Shown: positions 43,811 through 52,400, counted from the first letter of the stretch. The stretch: 64,000 bases of DNA from CAVRQM01 sp965246915 (GCA_965246915.1 CBDFGB010000033.1:124001-188000); one strand, 5' to 3'. Numbers and translations are program-made. The notes: a model not told the origin generated them from the sequence alone.

Positions 43811-43848
43811 ATTCCAGTCCCGTCGCGGCAGTGGCGGCGGGACTGAAT
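43811..43848. terminator. Strong bidirectional stem-loop
   Basis: CAGTCCCGTCGC (43815-43826) pairs with GCGGCGGGACTG (43834-43845), 12 pairs with one G-U, and a seven-base loop. ATT before and AAT after can extend the stem past one bulge. It sits in the 61-base gap between the convergent molybdopterin-subunit and uronate-dehydrogenase genes, the expected place for a shared terminator. Confidence 0.7.
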
Positions 43849-43865
43849 GCGTGTTCGGACCACGT

Positions 43866-44696
43866 TCAGACCTCGAACAATTTCCCCGGCGCCGGTTCGC
43901 TGCGGGAATATCCCGAGGTCGCGTATCCGCCACCCTGATAACGGCGCTCGACCGGATCGGGGCTGACGATGTTGCCGACCCGCTCCGCATAGACGTCGGC
44001 GGAGTGCTCCGGCAGCCATCCGATCCGCGCGCGGGCGTCGGTGCGCCAGTAGGTCTGGCTGTTCGCCGACGCGCCCCAGATCACGCAGTGGCCCGTCCGC
44101 TCCGCCAAGGTCGCGCGCTCGCACAGAACCGAGACGTCGCGATATGACAGCCAGGTGGACAGATGCCGCGAGTTGGTCGGTTCTGGAAAGCATGAGCCGA
44201 TGCGGACGTTCACGTTCTCGACCGCATGCTTCATCCAATACATCCGGCCCATCAGCTCGGCGTAGGCCTTCGACAACCCGTAATAGGTGTCGGGCATGAA
44301 GGCGCAGTCGGCATCCAGCCTGTCGGTCACCTCATGAAACCCGATCGCATGGTTGCTGCTGGCGAAGACCACACGAGCGCGCTCCCGTCGCGCCGCCTCG
44401 TAGACGTGATAAAGCCCGCGAATGTTCGGGCCGATCACCGTCTCGAACGGCTGCTCGGTCGACACGCCGCCGAAATGCAGGATCGTCCCGCATCCCTCGG
44501 CGAGCCGCAGCATCGCCACCCCGTCCTGAAGATCGGCTGCGACGAACCGGCCATGATGCGGCAGTGGATCGGGAAACGGCGCGATGTCGGTCAGGACGAG
44601 AGTCCAGCCGAGGCCGCCAAGATGGGCCGCGATCTGCCGCCCCAGCGCGCCGGATGCGCCGGTCACCAAAACGGGTCGCGTGGGCGCGCCGCTCAT
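43866..44696 (-). CDS. udh: Uronate dehydrogenase-like NAD-dependent SDR protein
   Basis: An extended-SDR protein of 276 residues. The nucleotide-binding motif is VTGASGALGRQIAAHL (GxxGxxG from Gly13), LTDIAPFPD carries the acidic residue that selects NAD, and the active site is Tyr139-x3-Lys143 (DTYYGLSKAYAE) with SSNHAIGFHEVTD. These, with VSTEQPFETVIGPNIRGLYH, match uronate dehydrogenases, which oxidise galacturonate or glucuronate to aldarolactones. The ATG overlaps the stop of the SMP-30 lactonase gene, whose product would hydrolyse that lactone. Confidence 0.82.
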   Translation of the reverse strand: MSGAPTRPVLVTGASGALGRQIAAHLGGLGWTLVLTDIAPFPDPLPHHGRFVAADLQDGVAMLRLAEGCGTILHFGGVSTEQPFETVIGPNIRGLYHVYEAARRERARVVFASSNHAIGFHEVTDRLDADCAFMPDTYYGLSKAYAELMGRMYWMKHAVENVNVRIGSCFPEPTNSRHLSTWLSYRDVSVLCERATLAERTGHCVIWGASANSQTYWRTDARARIGWLPEHSADVYAERVGNIVSPDPVERRYQGGGYATSGYSRSEPAPGKLFEV

Positions 44697-45583
44697 GTCG
44701 CCGCCCGATCGGCGAACAGTCCCACAGGCACGCCGGTCGACGCGACATGAAGGCGGAACAAGCCCCCCATGGTCGGATGCGCGGCCAGCGTCGCCTCGTC
44801 GCGGCCCTCGCGCAACGACGTCACGAACAATCCGTGCGGCGTGAAACATGGCATCGTCGTGCCGGGGACTGGCATGGGAATTTTCGCGACATGCGTCCCG
44901 TCCGGCGCGAAGCGATTGAGGCAGGCAGCCGAGACGCCGCTCGACCAGTAGAATCCCGCGGTGTCGGTGGCCGCGCCATCGGGCCGTCCGTTGTCATTGT
45001 CGGACGTCGCAAATACCCGCTGGTTGGAAATCGTCCCGGTTCGCGCATCGAAATCCCAGTTGTCGATGCGCGCCAGCCGGCTGTCGCTGTGAAACATCGT
45101 CCGCCCGTCCGGCGACCATGCAAGCCCGTTGGCGGTGACATAGCCCTCGGCTTTCACCTCGGCCCGCCCGTCGGGCGTGACCCGGTACAGTTTCGCGGTT
45201 GGCTGCTTCGTGCCGTCCATCGCGCCGACCCAGAACGCGCCGTCCGGACCAACCTTGCCGTCGTTCAGCCGAGACTCTTTCGGCAAGCCGAGCGGTGCCG
45301 TGAGATTGACGATCGCGTCGCTGTCGAGATCATACAGCACGACTCGCTCGCGCAGCGCCACGACCAGCCGCCCCGAGACGCAGACTCCGAAACTGCCGAC
45401 GACCTCGGGCAGCTTCCAGGTGGTGCGCTCGCCGGTCACGGGGTTAAGGCCATGGATTCGCCCGGCCGGGATGTCGCAAAACAGCAGTACGCCGCGCGCC
45501 GCGTGCCAGACCGGACTCTCACCGGTGCCGCAGCGGATGTCCCAGGCGAGTTCCGGCGTCGCATCGAGTATCTCGGCGGTCAT
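44693..45583 (-). CDS. SMP-30/gluconolactonase family lactonase
   Basis: A six-bladed beta-propeller of 296 residues. GTGESPVWHAARGVLLFCDI has the metal Glu; ESRLNDGKVGPDGAFWVGAM, GYVTANGLAWSPDGRTMFHS and GRPDGAATDTAGFYWSSG hold the Asn and Asp that complete the divalent-metal site of SMP-30 lactonases. There is no signal peptide, so it acts in the cytoplasm. It precedes udh with a four-base overlap, which suggests it opens aldarolactones made by the dehydrogenase. The amidase gene is divergent, 77 bases away. Confidence 0.88.
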   Translation of the reverse strand: MTAEILDATPELAWDIRCGTGESPVWHAARGVLLFCDIPAGRIHGLNPVTGERTTWKLPEVVGSFGVCVSGRLVVALRERVVLYDLDSDAIVNLTAPLGLPKESRLNDGKVGPDGAFWVGAMDGTKQPTAKLYRVTPDGRAEVKAEGYVTANGLAWSPDGRTMFHSDSRLARIDNWDFDARTGTISNQRVFATSDNDNGRPDGAATDTAGFYWSSGVSAACLNRFAPDGTHVAKIPMPVPGTTMPCFTPHGLFVTSLREGRDEATLAAHPTMGGLFRLHVASTGVPVGLFADRAAT

Positions 45584-45660
45584 CGTATCCCCACTGGCCC
45601 GGTGCTATCTAGCCAAGGGCTACAGGGCCATTCCCCATCGCCCCCGTCAATCGGTGCAGG

Positions 45661-47007
45661 ATGACCGCGAACCCATTGCTCGACACCGCAAGCGCGCTCG
45701 CTGACGGCGCGACCACCGCCCGCGCGCTGCTCGAGATCTGCCTCGAGCGCATCGCCGATCTCGACGGCGAGGGGGCGCGCGTCTTCGTCCATGTGGCGGC
45801 AGACGCGGCGCGGCGGCGCGCCGACATGATCGACGCGGCGCGCGAGGCCGGGCGCGACCTGCCACCGCTCGCCGGCCTGCCGATCAGCGTGAAGGACCTG
45901 TTCGACATCGAGGGCGAGCCGACCCGCGCGGCCTCCCGCGCGCTCGCCGACGCGAAGCCGGCCGGCGCGCACGCGCCGGCGATCGCCCGGCTGCTGGACG
46001 CCGGGATGGTCGTCGTCGGCCGGACCAACATGACCGAGTTCGCGTTCAGCGGCCTTGGCCTCAATCCGCATCATGGCACGCCGCGCAATCCCTGGGACCG
46101 CGCGACGGGGCGCATACCGGGCGGCAGTTCGTCGGGGGCCGCGGTTTCGGTGTCCGACGGGATGGCGCTCGCGGCAATCGGCACCGATACCGGCGGCTCC
46201 TGCCGGATTCCGGCGGCGTTGTGCGGGGTGGTCGGCTACAAGCCGACGCAGGCGCGGGTGCCGCGTGACGGCGCGATTCCGCTGTCGCGGACACTGGATT
46301 CCGTGGGGCCGCTGGGCCGCAGCGTGGGCGATTGCGCGGCGATCGACGCGGTGCTGGCCGGCGAGGCCTTCGCCCCCATTTCCGATATCGGGGTGCGCGG
46401 CCTGATGCTGCCGGTGCTGGCCGGCTGGTGGCTGGAGGGCCTCGACACCGCGGTGGCTGCCGCCTTCGCCCGCGCGATCGCCCGGCTACGCGACGCCGGC
46501 GCGGACATCTCCGAGCGGCGGATCGCCCCGATCGACGCCGCGCCGGCCGCCAACATCAACGGTGGCTTCGCGCCGGCAGAAGCGAATGCGTGGCACCGTC
46601 AGCTTCTGGCCGAGCGCGGGCATCTGATCGATCCGATGGTGCGTGCCCGGATCGAGCGCGGGGCCACGACGACACCGGAGGACATCAACCGCATGACCGC
46701 GGACCGCGCGCGGTTGATCGCCGAAGCGGATCGTGCAACGCGCGATTTCGATGCGTTGTTGCTGCCGACTTGCCCGGTCGTCGCGCCGGCGATCGCTCTG
46801 TTCGGCGATGCCGCGAACTGGGTGCCGGTCAACGCCTCGCTCCTGCGCAATCCCTCGATGGCCAATTTCCTCGACCGCTGCGCGATCAGCCTGCCGATCC
46901 ATCGCGTGGGCGACGCGCCCGTGGGACTGATGCTCGTGGGCGCGCGCGGCGGGGATGCCCGGCTGTTCCGGGTTGCCGCGGCGGTGGAGCGCCTACTCCG
47001 CCCGTAG
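45661..47007 (+). CDS. Amidase signature family enzyme
   Basis: A protein of 448 residues of the Ser-cisSer-Lys amidase family. Lys78 (GLPISVKDLFDIEG), Ser156 (cis-Ser in IPGGSSSGAAVSVSDG) and Ser180 (AIGTDTGGSCRIPAALCG) form the catalytic triad. It is shorter than GatA and has no GatB/GatC neighbours, so it is more likely a catabolic amidase or allophanate-hydrolase-like enzyme than the transamidosome subunit. Two Cys flank the nucleophile. The 3' end overlaps mmcB by 15 bases on the opposite strand. Confidence 0.88.
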   Translation: MTANPLLDTASALADGATTARALLEICLERIADLDGEGARVFVHVAADAARRRADMIDAAREAGRDLPPLAGLPISVKDLFDIEGEPTRAASRALADAKPAGAHAPAIARLLDAGMVVVGRTNMTEFAFSGLGLNPHHGTPRNPWDRATGRIPGGSSSGAAVSVSDGMALAAIGTDTGGSCRIPAALCGVVGYKPTQARVPRDGAIPLSRTLDSVGPLGRSVGDCAAIDAVLAGEAFAPISDIGVRGLMLPVLAGWWLEGLDTAVAAAFARAIARLRDAGADISERRIAPIDAAPAANINGGFAPAEANAWHRQLLAERGHLIDPMVRARIERGATTTPEDINRMTADRARLIAEADRATRDFDALLLPTCPVVAPAIALFGDAANWVPVNASLLRNPSMANFLDRCAISLPIHRVGDAPVGLMLVGARGGDARLFRVAAAVERLLRP

Positions 47008-47406
47008 CGCGACCCGGGCTTCGGCCATCCCGGTCGGGTCCGTCAGCATCGCCACCCGCGTCGCCGCGAGATGCGCGAAGCGATGCAACAGGGCGCGGCG
47101 TCGCGCCGATGGGAGGGGTCGTTCCGCCGGCTCGCGCAGCAGTTCCGCGCAACCGTCGCAGGCGACGATCAATCCCACCTCGTCGGGGATGATGCCGGCC
47201 GGAAAGTCCGCATCGACCGCGAAGCACAGCGCATCGGCGAACTCCAGATACTCCGGCCACTTCGCGTCAGTGAGAAAATCGCGCAGCCCGGATTTGACCT
47301 CGATGCACACGAATCCGCCATCCGGCCGCAGCGCCAGCAGATCGGCCCGTCGTCCATTGGGCAGGGTCATCTCATGCAGCGCCGACCAGCCGTGCGCGTG
47401 GCACAA
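46993..47406 (-). CDS. mmcB: MmcB family DNA repair protein
   Basis: 137 residues from the TTG at 47406, with no ATG or GTG upstream in frame; a CTG start about 55 bases earlier is possible and would restore a longer N-terminus. NGRRADLLALRPDGGFVCIE followed by VKSGLRDFLTDAKWPEYLEF shows the D-(x)n-E-x-K nuclease core typical of MmcB, a putative endonuclease of alphaproteobacteria linked to mutagenesis and alternative excision repair in Caulobacter. It follows the pterin dehydratase gene on the same strand. Confidence 0.82.
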   Translation of the reverse strand: MCHAHGWSALHEMTLPNGRRADLLALRPDGGFVCIEVKSGLRDFLTDAKWPEYLEFADALCFAVDADFPAGIIPDEVGLIVACDGCAELLREPAERPLPSARRRALLHRFAHLAATRVAMLTDPTGMAEARVALRAE

Positions 47407-47455
47407 TCGCCCGGTTGCGCGCCGAATGGCGGCGGCCCGTTCCGGGAAGCTGAAT

Positions 47456-47743
47456 TCAGCCGACGACAGCGTCGATCGCCTCCGCCAGCTTCACGTCGCG
47501 CGTGGTCAGGCCACCCGCGTCGTGCGTGGAAAGCACGATCTCCACGCGATTGTAGACGTTGGACCATTCCGGGTGGTGATCTTGTTTCTCGGCCAGCAGC
47601 GCAACCCGGTTCATGAACCCCCACGCAGCGGAGAAATCGGCGAACTTGAAGGCGCGGCGGATCGCGTCGCGCCCCTCGACGACCGCCCAGCCCGGCAGGC
47701 GGCGGGCCAAGCCGGCGCGCTCGTCCAGATCCAGCGTTTTCAT
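47456..47743 (-). CDS. Pterin-4a-carbinolamine dehydratase
   Basis: A protein of 95 residues, the full length of PhhB/DCoH proteins. The active-site pattern appears as EKQDHHPEWSNVYNRVEIVL, with two adjacent His and the Pro-Glu-Trp, and THDAGGLTTRDVKLAEAID supplies the third conserved His/Asp region. AAGGAG lies seven bases before the ATG. It recycles 4a-hydroxytetrahydrobiopterin after aromatic hydroxylases, or acts in pterin metabolism. No phenylalanine hydroxylase gene is nearby. Confidence 0.93.
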   Translation of the reverse strand: MKTLDLDERAGLARRLPGWAVVEGRDAIRRAFKFADFSAAWGFMNRVALLAEKQDHHPEWSNVYNRVEIVLSTHDAGGLTTRDVKLAEAIDAVVG

Positions 47744-47789
47744 CTTCGTGCTCCTTGACCGTGACCGGATCGCGGTGTCTGCATCCGTA

Positions 47790-48182
47790 ATGGCCGAGCA
47801 TACCACGCCACCCACCGCCGCCGACATCGCCGCGCTGGCCGAGCGGGCATTGGCCGACATTCCGGAGAAACTCCGGCGACATCTGGCGAACGTGCCGATC
47901 GCGGTGGAGGAACTGGCCGATGACGAGACCTTGGAGGGCCTGGGCATCGAGAGCCCTTGGGATCTGACGGGCCTCTACCGCGGCGTGCCGCTGCACCTGC
48001 GCGGCACTTTCGACGTCGCCCCGTCGCCCGATTTCATTGTGTTGTATCGGCAGGCGATCCTGGTCGAATGGATCGAGACCGACGTGGATTTGGCAAACCT
48101 CGTGGCCAACGTGATGATCCACGAGGCAGCGCATCATTTCGGCTTTTCCGACGCGGAGATCGAGGCGCTGGAACGGTCCTAG
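47790..48182 (+). CDS. Minimal zincin-like metallopeptidase family protein
   Basis: A protein of 130 residues of the minimal metallopeptidase family (MMP_TTHA0227-like, domain of about 120). The zinc motif His111-Glu112-x-x-His115 is in NVMIHEAAHHFGFSD, with Asp121 as a likely third ligand. IPEKLRRHLANVPIAVEELA precedes a short beta region. Family members are cytoplasmic and mostly of unknown substrate. The stop lies in a CTAG shared with the stop of the opposing TIM-barrel gene. The 46-base gap to the pterin dehydratase on the other side must hold both promoters. Confidence 0.85.
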   Translation: MAEHTTPPTAADIAALAERALADIPEKLRRHLANVPIAVEELADDETLEGLGIESPWDLTGLYRGVPLHLRGTFDVAPSPDFIVLYRQAILVEWIETDVDLANLVANVMIHEAAHHFGFSDAEIEALERS

Positions 48183-48991
48183 CCGATGCGTCCCCAGATC
48201 GCTCGCGCATAGTCCCGCAGTTCGAGCGACTCTGCCCAGCGATCCGACAACTCCCGCCCGTCCGCGTCGGTGATCGCATAATCGGGCGGACCGAGTTCGC
48301 AGATGAACACGGCGTCCGATCCCGACGAGCGGGCAGCGAAGCCGGACAGCCCCTCCGTCCACCAATCGAGGAAAAGAGCCAGCCATTTCGCGTTCTGCGG
48401 GAAAGCCAGCGGCACCTGGATCTGCCCGCGCGCGGCAACCCTGCCCTGGAACGAATCCGACCGCGCCAGGACCGCCGAGACCTGAGCGGCAAGCTCGGGC
48501 GTGGGCGGGCAGGGCATCTCGCGGTCGACGACGTAGTGCGAGAGGTCGGCCGACAGCCGCATCTCCGGCACCGCGTCCAGCAGGAGCGTTGTCGAGAATA
48601 GGTCGTTGGTGATGCAGTTGCGGTGCGTCTCGAACTGGATCGGCATGCCCTCGTCGGCGGCGACGCGCAGCCAGGCGCGAATGGCGTCGGCCATGTCGTC
48701 GACCCGCAGCGGCATCACCTGCCCGATGACGATGACGAAGGGGGCTGCGACGTCACGTGCGAGGCGCAAGGCGGGCCGCATGTCGTCGATGCTCCGAGGG
48801 AACGCGGTGACCAGGCCGCGCAGGCCGGTGCGAGCGAAATGCGGCACCGTGGCGCGAGCCTCGTCGAGCGAGAGTGCCCCGAGGTCGATCGCCATGCCGT
48901 CGAACCCTGCGGCGCGCACACGATCGAAACTATCCGCGATCGGCGCTCCGGTCATTGCCCAGAGCGCCTGATAGACGTGCAGGGCGTTCAC
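48179..48991 (-). CDS. Sugar phosphate isomerase/epimerase-type TIM-barrel protein
   Basis: A protein of 270 residues of the AP-endonuclease-2/xylose-isomerase-like TIM-barrel superfamily. Visible barrel elements include RVRAAGFDGMAIDLGALSLD, MPIQFETHRNCITNDLF (metal Glu), MRLSADLSHYVVDRE (metal Asp and His), and FICELGPPDYAITDADGREL. In this superfamily the functions range from inosose dehydratase to tagatose/hydroxypyruvate isomerases. Given the nearby moc-like genes, an inositol-related role is possible but unproven. Confidence 0.8.
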   Translation of the reverse strand: MNALHVYQALWAMTGAPIADSFDRVRAAGFDGMAIDLGALSLDEARATVPHFARTGLRGLVTAFPRSIDDMRPALRLARDVAAPFVIVIGQVMPLRVDDMADAIRAWLRVAADEGMPIQFETHRNCITNDLFSTTLLLDAVPEMRLSADLSHYVVDREMPCPPTPELAAQVSAVLARSDSFQGRVAARGQIQVPLAFPQNAKWLALFLDWWTEGLSGFAARSSGSDAVFICELGPPDYAITDADGRELSDRWAESLELRDYARAIWGRIG

Positions 48992-49014
48992 AACGGACGG
49001 CGGCGCGCGTGGAA

Positions 49015-49108
49015 CACCCTCTCCCGCAAGCGGGCGAGGGTGCGATGAAGCACGGTCATTCCGCCATCGCTCCCTCTCCCGCGCTGCGCGAGAGGGCCGG
49101 GGAGAGGG
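49015..49108. repeat. Pair of REP-like palindromes
   Basis: Two imperfect GC-rich palindromes stand back to back in the 132-base gap between the TIM-barrel and desaturase genes: ACCCTCTCCCGC-AAGCGGGCGAGGGT at 49016-49041 and CCCTCTC...GAGAGGG at 49072-49096, followed by GGGGAGAGGG. This CTCTCCC/GGGAGAG style is common among repetitive extragenic palindromes in proteobacteria. Confidence 0.6.
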
Positions 49109-49123
49109 CGTTCTTGCCCCACC

Positions 49124-50086
49124 TCAAATCTTCCGTCCCCCGATCCACGCCCGATCGTCGGGATAATCCGCTTCCGTCTTGTCCGGCCAGAAGGCACGCA
49201 GGACGGCACGCTGGAAGCCGAGATACGTCATCGTCGGCGGCGCGGCACCGCGTTGTTCGAACAGCGCGTCGTGCAGCGCGGGCAGCTTGTGGAACGGCAC
49301 GCCCGGAAACGCATGATGCGCCGTATGGTACTGCATGTTCCAGCACATCCAGCGCATCACGGCATTGGTGCTCGTGCTGCGGGTGTTCTCGAGGATGTTC
49401 GACTCGTGCGGAAGGCCGAGATGCTCGATCGTGTTCTGCAGCTGATGCACGACCTTCGTCGCCAGCATCGGCGCGAGCCACAGCATTACCGCTGCCCAGC
49501 TTCCGGCGGCGACGGAGGCCACAGCGATCGCGGTATAGCCCGCGACATGCCAACGCGCCTCGCGCACCAGGTCAGCGCGGCGGTTAGACGGAATGTAGGG
49601 CTCCGTGACTGTGCCCATCGCGAACCGGGCGATGCGCCGCCAGCGCGACCACCAGTAGGTCGGGCCGAGCAGCCAAAGGACGTAGGACGAGAGTGTATAC
49701 TTGTCGCGCGCCAGTTCGCCGTCGCGGTTCCAGTCCTGGGTGTGGCGATGATGCGCGCCGTGCTGCAACTGATCGAAATCGCGCGGGAAGAACATCAGGA
49801 AGCCGAACAAGCGGCCAAACCACTCGTTGAGCCAGCGTGTCCGGAACACCGTCCAGTGGCTCAGCTCGTGTTGCCCGGCGTAGAGAAAATTCAACAGCAC
49901 GCCGTGGACGACGAACACCGGCACGGCAAGCCAGCCGCCCCAGGTGAGCCAGAGCATTGTCCCGGTCGCCGCGATCGCGCCGAGATGCGTCGAGGCTTGG
50001 ATTGCCCCTTCCCGGTCCGAGGGCGCGGCGAGGGTGCGCAGCAAAGCCGCGTCGATAAGGTCGCGCCGCGCGAAAATCTCCTGCAT
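49124..50086 (-). CDS. Fatty acid desaturase family membrane protein
   Basis: A protein of 320 residues with paired membrane segments near residues 35-70 and 175-205. Three histidine boxes bind the di-iron centre: HELSH (YAGQHELSHWTVFRT), HHRH (LQHGAHHRHTQDWNRD) and HTAHH (NMQYHTAHHAFPGVPFHKLP), with an extra His in HQLQNTIEHLG. It belongs to the integral-membrane desaturase/hydroxylase superfamily; whether the substrate is a fatty acyl chain or another lipid such as a carotenoid cannot be told. It is divergent from the nitroreductase gene, 67 bases away. Confidence 0.85.
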   Translation of the reverse strand: MQEIFARRDLIDAALLRTLAAPSDREGAIQASTHLGAIAATGTMLWLTWGGWLAVPVFVVHGVLLNFLYAGQHELSHWTVFRTRWLNEWFGRLFGFLMFFPRDFDQLQHGAHHRHTQDWNRDGELARDKYTLSSYVLWLLGPTYWWSRWRRIARFAMGTVTEPYIPSNRRADLVREARWHVAGYTAIAVASVAAGSWAAVMLWLAPMLATKVVHQLQNTIEHLGLPHESNILENTRSTSTNAVMRWMCWNMQYHTAHHAFPGVPFHKLPALHDALFEQRGAAPPTMTYLGFQRAVLRAFWPDKTEADYPDDRAWIGGRKI

Positions 50087-50153
50087 GGAAGCCCTCCAGA
50101 TCGTGCCTGCCGGGCATCATATGCCGAGCGACCCGCCAGAACCGAGGACTTCC

Positions 50154-50996
50154 ATGCCAGATTCCGTCGTCTCGAGCCTGTCAGTATCGCCAGACGCCGC
50201 GGTGTTGATGCGATACGGCGCGCCGGTCGCGCCGCCCGCAGCCTGGAACGAGGTGCTGGCAAGCCTGCTCGCGCATCGCTCCGTGCGCGCCTACCTCCCC
50301 GATGCGTTGCCGCCGGGCACGGTCGAGGTATTGGCGGCCGCCGCGCAATCGGCCGCCAGCTCGTCAAATCTGCAGGTCTGGAGCGTCGTCGCGGTCGAGG
50401 ATCCTGCCCGCAAGGCGCGACTGGCGGCATTGGCCGGAGGGCAGGCGCATATCGCGATGGCGCCGTTGCTGTTCGTCTGGCTGGCCGATCTGTCACGAGC
50501 GGAGCGGCTGGCCCAGGCGCGGGACAAACCGCTCGAGGGCGTGGCGTTCCTGGAATCCTTCATCGTGGCCGTGGTCGATGCGGCGTTGGCGGCGCAGAAC
50601 GCGGCGGTGGCCGCGGAATCGTTGGGTCTCGGCACCTGCTACATCGGCGCGATGCGCAACAAGCCGGAGGAGGTCGCCGCCGAGTTGGGTTTGCCGTCGA
50701 ACGTGATGGCGGTGTTCGGCCTGACCGTCGGCCATCCGGACCCCGCAAACCCCGCTGCGGTCAAACCCCGCCTGCCGCAATCGGTGGTCGTTCATCGCGA
50801 ACAGTACGACGCCACGGCTGAACCCGAGGGTCTGGCGGCCTACGACGCGCGGCTCGCCGAGTTTCAAGAGGCCGAGGCGATGCAGCCGGTCGGCTGGACC
50901 CCCGCCGTGCTGAGCCGCCTGCGCGACGGCGGGTCGCTGTCCGGCCGCCACCGTATCCGCGAGGCGCTGCACACGCTCGGCTTCGGGCTGCGCTGA
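50154..50996 (+). CDS. NfsA/Frp-type nitroreductase (NADPH-dependent flavoprotein)
   Basis: 280 residues from ATG 50154 (GAGG six bases upstream; an ATG at 50121 is also in frame). The FMN-binding N-terminal motif is LAHRSVRAYLPDALPPGTVE, followed by AAAAQSAASSSNLQVWSVVA for ribityl and phosphate contacts, and GTCYIGAMRNKPEEVAAELG with the conserved Gly-rich FMN site. The C-terminal extension (about residues 200-280) is the NfsA/Frp-type NADPH-binding region. It reduces flavin, quinone or nitro compounds. The stop overlaps the next start at TGATG. Confidence 0.88.
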   Translation: MPDSVVSSLSVSPDAAVLMRYGAPVAPPAAWNEVLASLLAHRSVRAYLPDALPPGTVEVLAAAAQSAASSSNLQVWSVVAVEDPARKARLAALAGGQAHIAMAPLLFVWLADLSRAERLAQARDKPLEGVAFLESFIVAVVDAALAAQNAAVAAESLGLGTCYIGAMRNKPEEVAAELGLPSNVMAVFGLTVGHPDPANPAAVKPRLPQSVVVHREQYDATAEPEGLAAYDARLAEFQEAEAMQPVGWTPAVLSRLRDGGSLSGRHRIREALHTLGFGLR

Positions 50997-51343
50997 TGGA
51001 GTCCTCGATCGAGAGTTTTCATGCGCATGTCTACTATCGCGACGCGGACGAGCGGGCGCGGGCGAGCATCTTGCGCGACGCGCTGGCCACGCGGTTCGCG
51101 GTGGCGCTCGGCCGGTGGCGGGATGAGCCGGTCGGCCCGCATCCCGCGCCGATGTATCAGGTGGCGTTCGCGACCAGCGTCTTCGCCGGGATCGTGCCGT
51201 TCCTGATGCTGAACCGGTCCGGCCTTGCGATCCTGGTGCATCCGGAAACCGGTCGCGCCCGCGCCGACCATCTCCAGCACGCGCTTTGGCTCGGCGAGGT
51301 TCTTCCGCTCGACGGCAGCGTGTTGCCGGAGGGGGCGGAGTAG
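50996..51343 (+). CDS. DOPA 4,5-dioxygenase-like protein
   Basis: A protein of 115 residues of the DOPA 4,5-dioxygenase family (ferredoxin-like alpha+beta fold). FHAHVYYRDADERARASILR gives the two N-terminal His, GPHPAPMYQVAF the next, and ILVHPETGRARADHLQHALWLG the C-terminal His cluster that would bind iron. Members often lack extradiol activity in bacteria and may be decarboxylase- or sensing-type. It is coupled by one-base overlap to the nitroreductase gene, which suggests a joint role in aromatic or quinone handling. Confidence 0.8.
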   Translation: MESSIESFHAHVYYRDADERARASILRDALATRFAVALGRWRDEPVGPHPAPMYQVAFATSVFAGIVPFLMLNRSGLAILVHPETGRARADHLQHALWLGEVLPLDGSVLPEGAE

Positions 51344-51392
51344 CGTCGCGCAGCCCTGCCGCGAGCCGTCCGGGTCCGCTCCGCATCGCTCG

Positions 51393-52400
51393 TCAGTCGG
51401 ATACGACCCGGCCCTCCAGCGGATAGGCGGGATCGGTGTAGCCCGGCGTCGAGGGGTGGCCGGCCGGCACGAGGCCGTCGACCAGCGCCTCGTCGGCGGC
51501 CGTGAAGCGGTAGTCCAGCGCGCCAAGATAGTCGTCCCACTGCGCCTCGGTGCGGGGCCCGGCGATCACGCCGGTGACCAGCCGGTTGTGCAGGACCCAG
51601 GCGACCGCGAACTGGCCCGGCGTGATGCCGCGCGCGGTCGCGTGCTCGGCCAGCGTCTGAGCGATGCGCAGGCTTTCCGGCCGGAACTCCGTCTCCATCA
51701 TCCGCTTGTCGTGGCGGCCGGCGCGGGTGTCGTTGCCGGGCGGCGCGTCCGGCCGGTATTTGCCGGTCAGCACGCCACGGGCGAGCGGGCTATACGGGAA
51801 GACGCCGATCCCGAACGCGGCGCAGGCTGGCAGCAACTCCACTTCCGGCATGCGGTTCATCGCATTGTAATAGGGCTGGCTGACGACCGGGCGGTCGATC
51901 CCTTCCGCGTCGCACAGGCGGCAGAACTCGGCGATCCGCCACGCGCGGAAATTCGACACGCCGATATGGCGGATTTTTCCCCCGCGGATCAGGTCGGCCA
52001 GCGCCCGGACCGTCTCGGCCAGCGGGGTCCCGAGATCCTCGCGGTGCACGTAGAGGATGTCGATTGCCTCGGTCGCGAGGCGGCGCAGGCTCGCCTCCGC
52101 CGCGCGGAAAATGTGGCCGCGTGACAGGCCGCGATCGTTCGGCCCCGAGCCTGTCGGGTTGGCGAGCTTCGTGGCCAGCACCCAATGGCCTCGCCCGGCG
52201 GCGATGGCTGCGCCCACGATCTCCTCGGAGCGGCCCTGTTCATAGACGTCGGCGGTATCGATGAAGTTCACCCCCTGGTCGGCGGCGCGGTCGACGATGC
52301 GGCGCGATGTCGCGGCGTCGGTCGGCCCGCCGAACATCATGGTGCCGAGGCACAGCGGCGACACCTTCAGGCCGCTGCGGCCGAGATTGCGATATTCCAT
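51393..52400 (-). CDS. Aldo/keto reductase
   Basis: A protein of 335 residues of the AKR superfamily, AKR11/12-like. MEYRNLGRSGLKVSPLCLGT is the usual N-terminus. The catalytic tetrad is visible in FIDTADVYEQGRSEE (Asp, Tyr), VLATKLAN (Lys) and DILYVHREDLG (His). NAD(P)-binding residues are in FPYSPLARGVLTGKY and TGVIAGPRTEAQWDDYLGAL. Its ATG overlaps the LacI-family stop by one base (TAATG). It probably reduces or oxidises a sugar or polyol under control of that regulator. Confidence 0.9.
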   Translation of the reverse strand: MEYRNLGRSGLKVSPLCLGTMMFGGPTDAATSRRIVDRAADQGVNFIDTADVYEQGRSEEIVGAAIAAGRGHWVLATKLANPTGSGPNDRGLSRGHIFRAAEASLRRLATEAIDILYVHREDLGTPLAETVRALADLIRGGKIRHIGVSNFRAWRIAEFCRLCDAEGIDRPVVSQPYYNAMNRMPEVELLPACAAFGIGVFPYSPLARGVLTGKYRPDAPPGNDTRAGRHDKRMMETEFRPESLRIAQTLAEHATARGITPGQFAVAWVLHNRLVTGVIAGPRTEAQWDDYLGALDYRFTAADEALVDGLVPAGHPSTPGYTDPAYPLEGRVVSD

